In this document: positions 5,899 through 6,281 of the stretch, piece after piece
Layout: each line of letters begins with the position of its first letter
Numbering within the stretch: the stretch's first letter is position 1
Assembly (NCBI GenBank): GCA_036675585.1
Contig: JAKFES010000100.1
Span: 1 to 6,281, forward strand
DNA length: 6,281 bases
Direction: 5' to 3'
Source: Zeimonas sp036675585
GTDB lineage: Bacteria > Pseudomonadota > Gammaproteobacteria > Burkholderiales > Burkholderiaceae_E
The notes under the pieces: model-generated
Told to the model about the DNA's origin: nothing
What the model saw: only the letters and a program-made list of their open reading frames with translations
Databases searched by the model: none
Translations under genes and position numbers: made by a program

Positions 5899-6265
5899 GG
5901 ACGTGCCCGGCACGACGATCTTCGATGCCGATCAGTCGCGCATGGGCTATCACCTGAACCAGTTCTGCATGTCGCTGATGAAGGCCGGGAACCGCGCGCG
6001 CTTCAAGGCGAACGAGCGCGCGTACCTCGACGAATGGCCGATGACCGAGGAGCAGAAGCAGGCGGTGCTCGCGCGCGACCTGAACCGGTGCATCGCGCTC
6101 GGCGGCAACATCTATTTCCTCGCCAAGATCGGCGCCACCGACGGCAAGAGCTTCCAGCAGATGGCCGGCAGCATGACCGGCATGAGCGAGGAGGAATACC
6201 GCGACATGATGGTGCGCGGCGGGCGCAGCATCGAAGGCAACCGCTACGCCGGAGAGAAGAAATGA
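5876..6265 (+). CDS. ligA: Protocatechuate 4,5-dioxygenase, alpha (small) subunit
   Basis: This is the small subunit of the type II extradiol dioxygenase that cleaves the 4,5 bond of protocatechuate, with O2 and Fe(II), to 4-carboxy-2-hydroxymuconate semialdehyde. In the Sphingobium enzyme two alpha and two beta subunits associate; iron is held by the beta subunit and the alpha subunit covers the active site. The 129-residue protein is mostly helical and carries the LigA-family motifs DVPGTTIFD (9-17), GYHLNQFCMSLMKAGNRARF (24-43), YLDEWPMT (50-57), AVLARDLN (63-70), GGNIYFLAKI (76-85) and TDGKSFQQMAGSMTGMSEEEY (88-108). It is slightly shorter than LigA (139) because both termini are short. 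An ATG three bases upstream (5873) would add one methionine. The gene overlaps ligI by 23 bases in another frame, and its stop overlaps the ligB start (ATGA), fitting balanced synthesis of the two subunits. Confidence 0.95.
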   Translation: MALDKPYKDVPGTTIFDADQSRMGYHLNQFCMSLMKAGNRARFKANERAYLDEWPMTEEQKQAVLARDLNRCIALGGNIYFLAKIGATDGKSFQQMAGSMTGMSEEEYRDMMVRGGRSIEGNRYAGEKK

Positions 6266-6281
6266 CCGCACGCATCACGGC
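6262..6281 (+). CDS. ligB: Protocatechuate 4,5-dioxygenase, beta (catalytic) subunit, 5' end only
   Basis: Only the first six codons and two bases are present, reading M-T-A-R-I-T before the window ends. The ATG overlaps the ligA stop (ATGA), and GGAG at 6251-6254 is 7 bases upstream. The residues fit the usual beginning of PmdB/LigB proteins (M-A-R-I/V-T). The identity rests mainly on position, since ligA is almost always followed directly by ligB. The remainder, including the iron-binding histidines and glutamate, lies outside the window. Confidence 0.75.

Overview
The window is very GC-rich and densely coding. It looks like chromosomal DNA of a betaproteobacterium, probably of the order Burkholderiales. 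The evidence is the close likeness of the ArgB protein to Burkholderiales N-acetylglutamate kinases, and a pmd-type gene order like that known from Comamonas. No genus can be named from the sequence alone.

Layout: argB lies on the minus strand at the left end (51-974). Bases 1-50 beyond its stop hold no recognisable gene or terminator. A divergent, non-coding region of about 190 bases (975-1164) follows. It carries a likely argB promoter, a weaker candidate promoter for the rightward operon, and an imperfect inverted repeat that could be an operator. From 1165 to the right end, six complete genes and the first codons of a seventh run on the plus strand with almost no spacing: galD/ligU-type tautomerase, ligJ, ligK, a DUF1932-type NAD(P)-dependent dehydrogenase, ligI, ligA and the start of ligB. 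Three junctions are 4-base ATGA stop/start overlaps, two are longer overlaps (11 and 23 bases), and one is a 25-base gap. This is the signature of one translationally coupled operon. No terminator, tRNA, rRNA, mobile element or CRISPR array was seen.

How the genes work together: this is the protocatechuate 4,5-cleavage (lignin-type aromatic) pathway. LigAB opens the protocatechuate ring to 4-carboxy-2-hydroxymuconate semialdehyde. A dehydrogenase (LigC, not in the window and expected downstream of ligB) makes 2-pyrone-4,6-dicarboxylate. LigI hydrolyses this lactone to 4-oxalomesaconate. The PrpF-family tautomerase/isomerase converts oxalomesaconate to the form that LigJ hydrates to 4-carboxy-4-hydroxy-2-oxoadipate. 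LigK splits that to pyruvate and oxaloacetate. The genes are ordered roughly in reverse of the pathway.

The pathway itself is known. The least explained element is the DUF1932-type dehydrogenase embedded between ligK and ligI, which has no assigned step in the textbook pathway.
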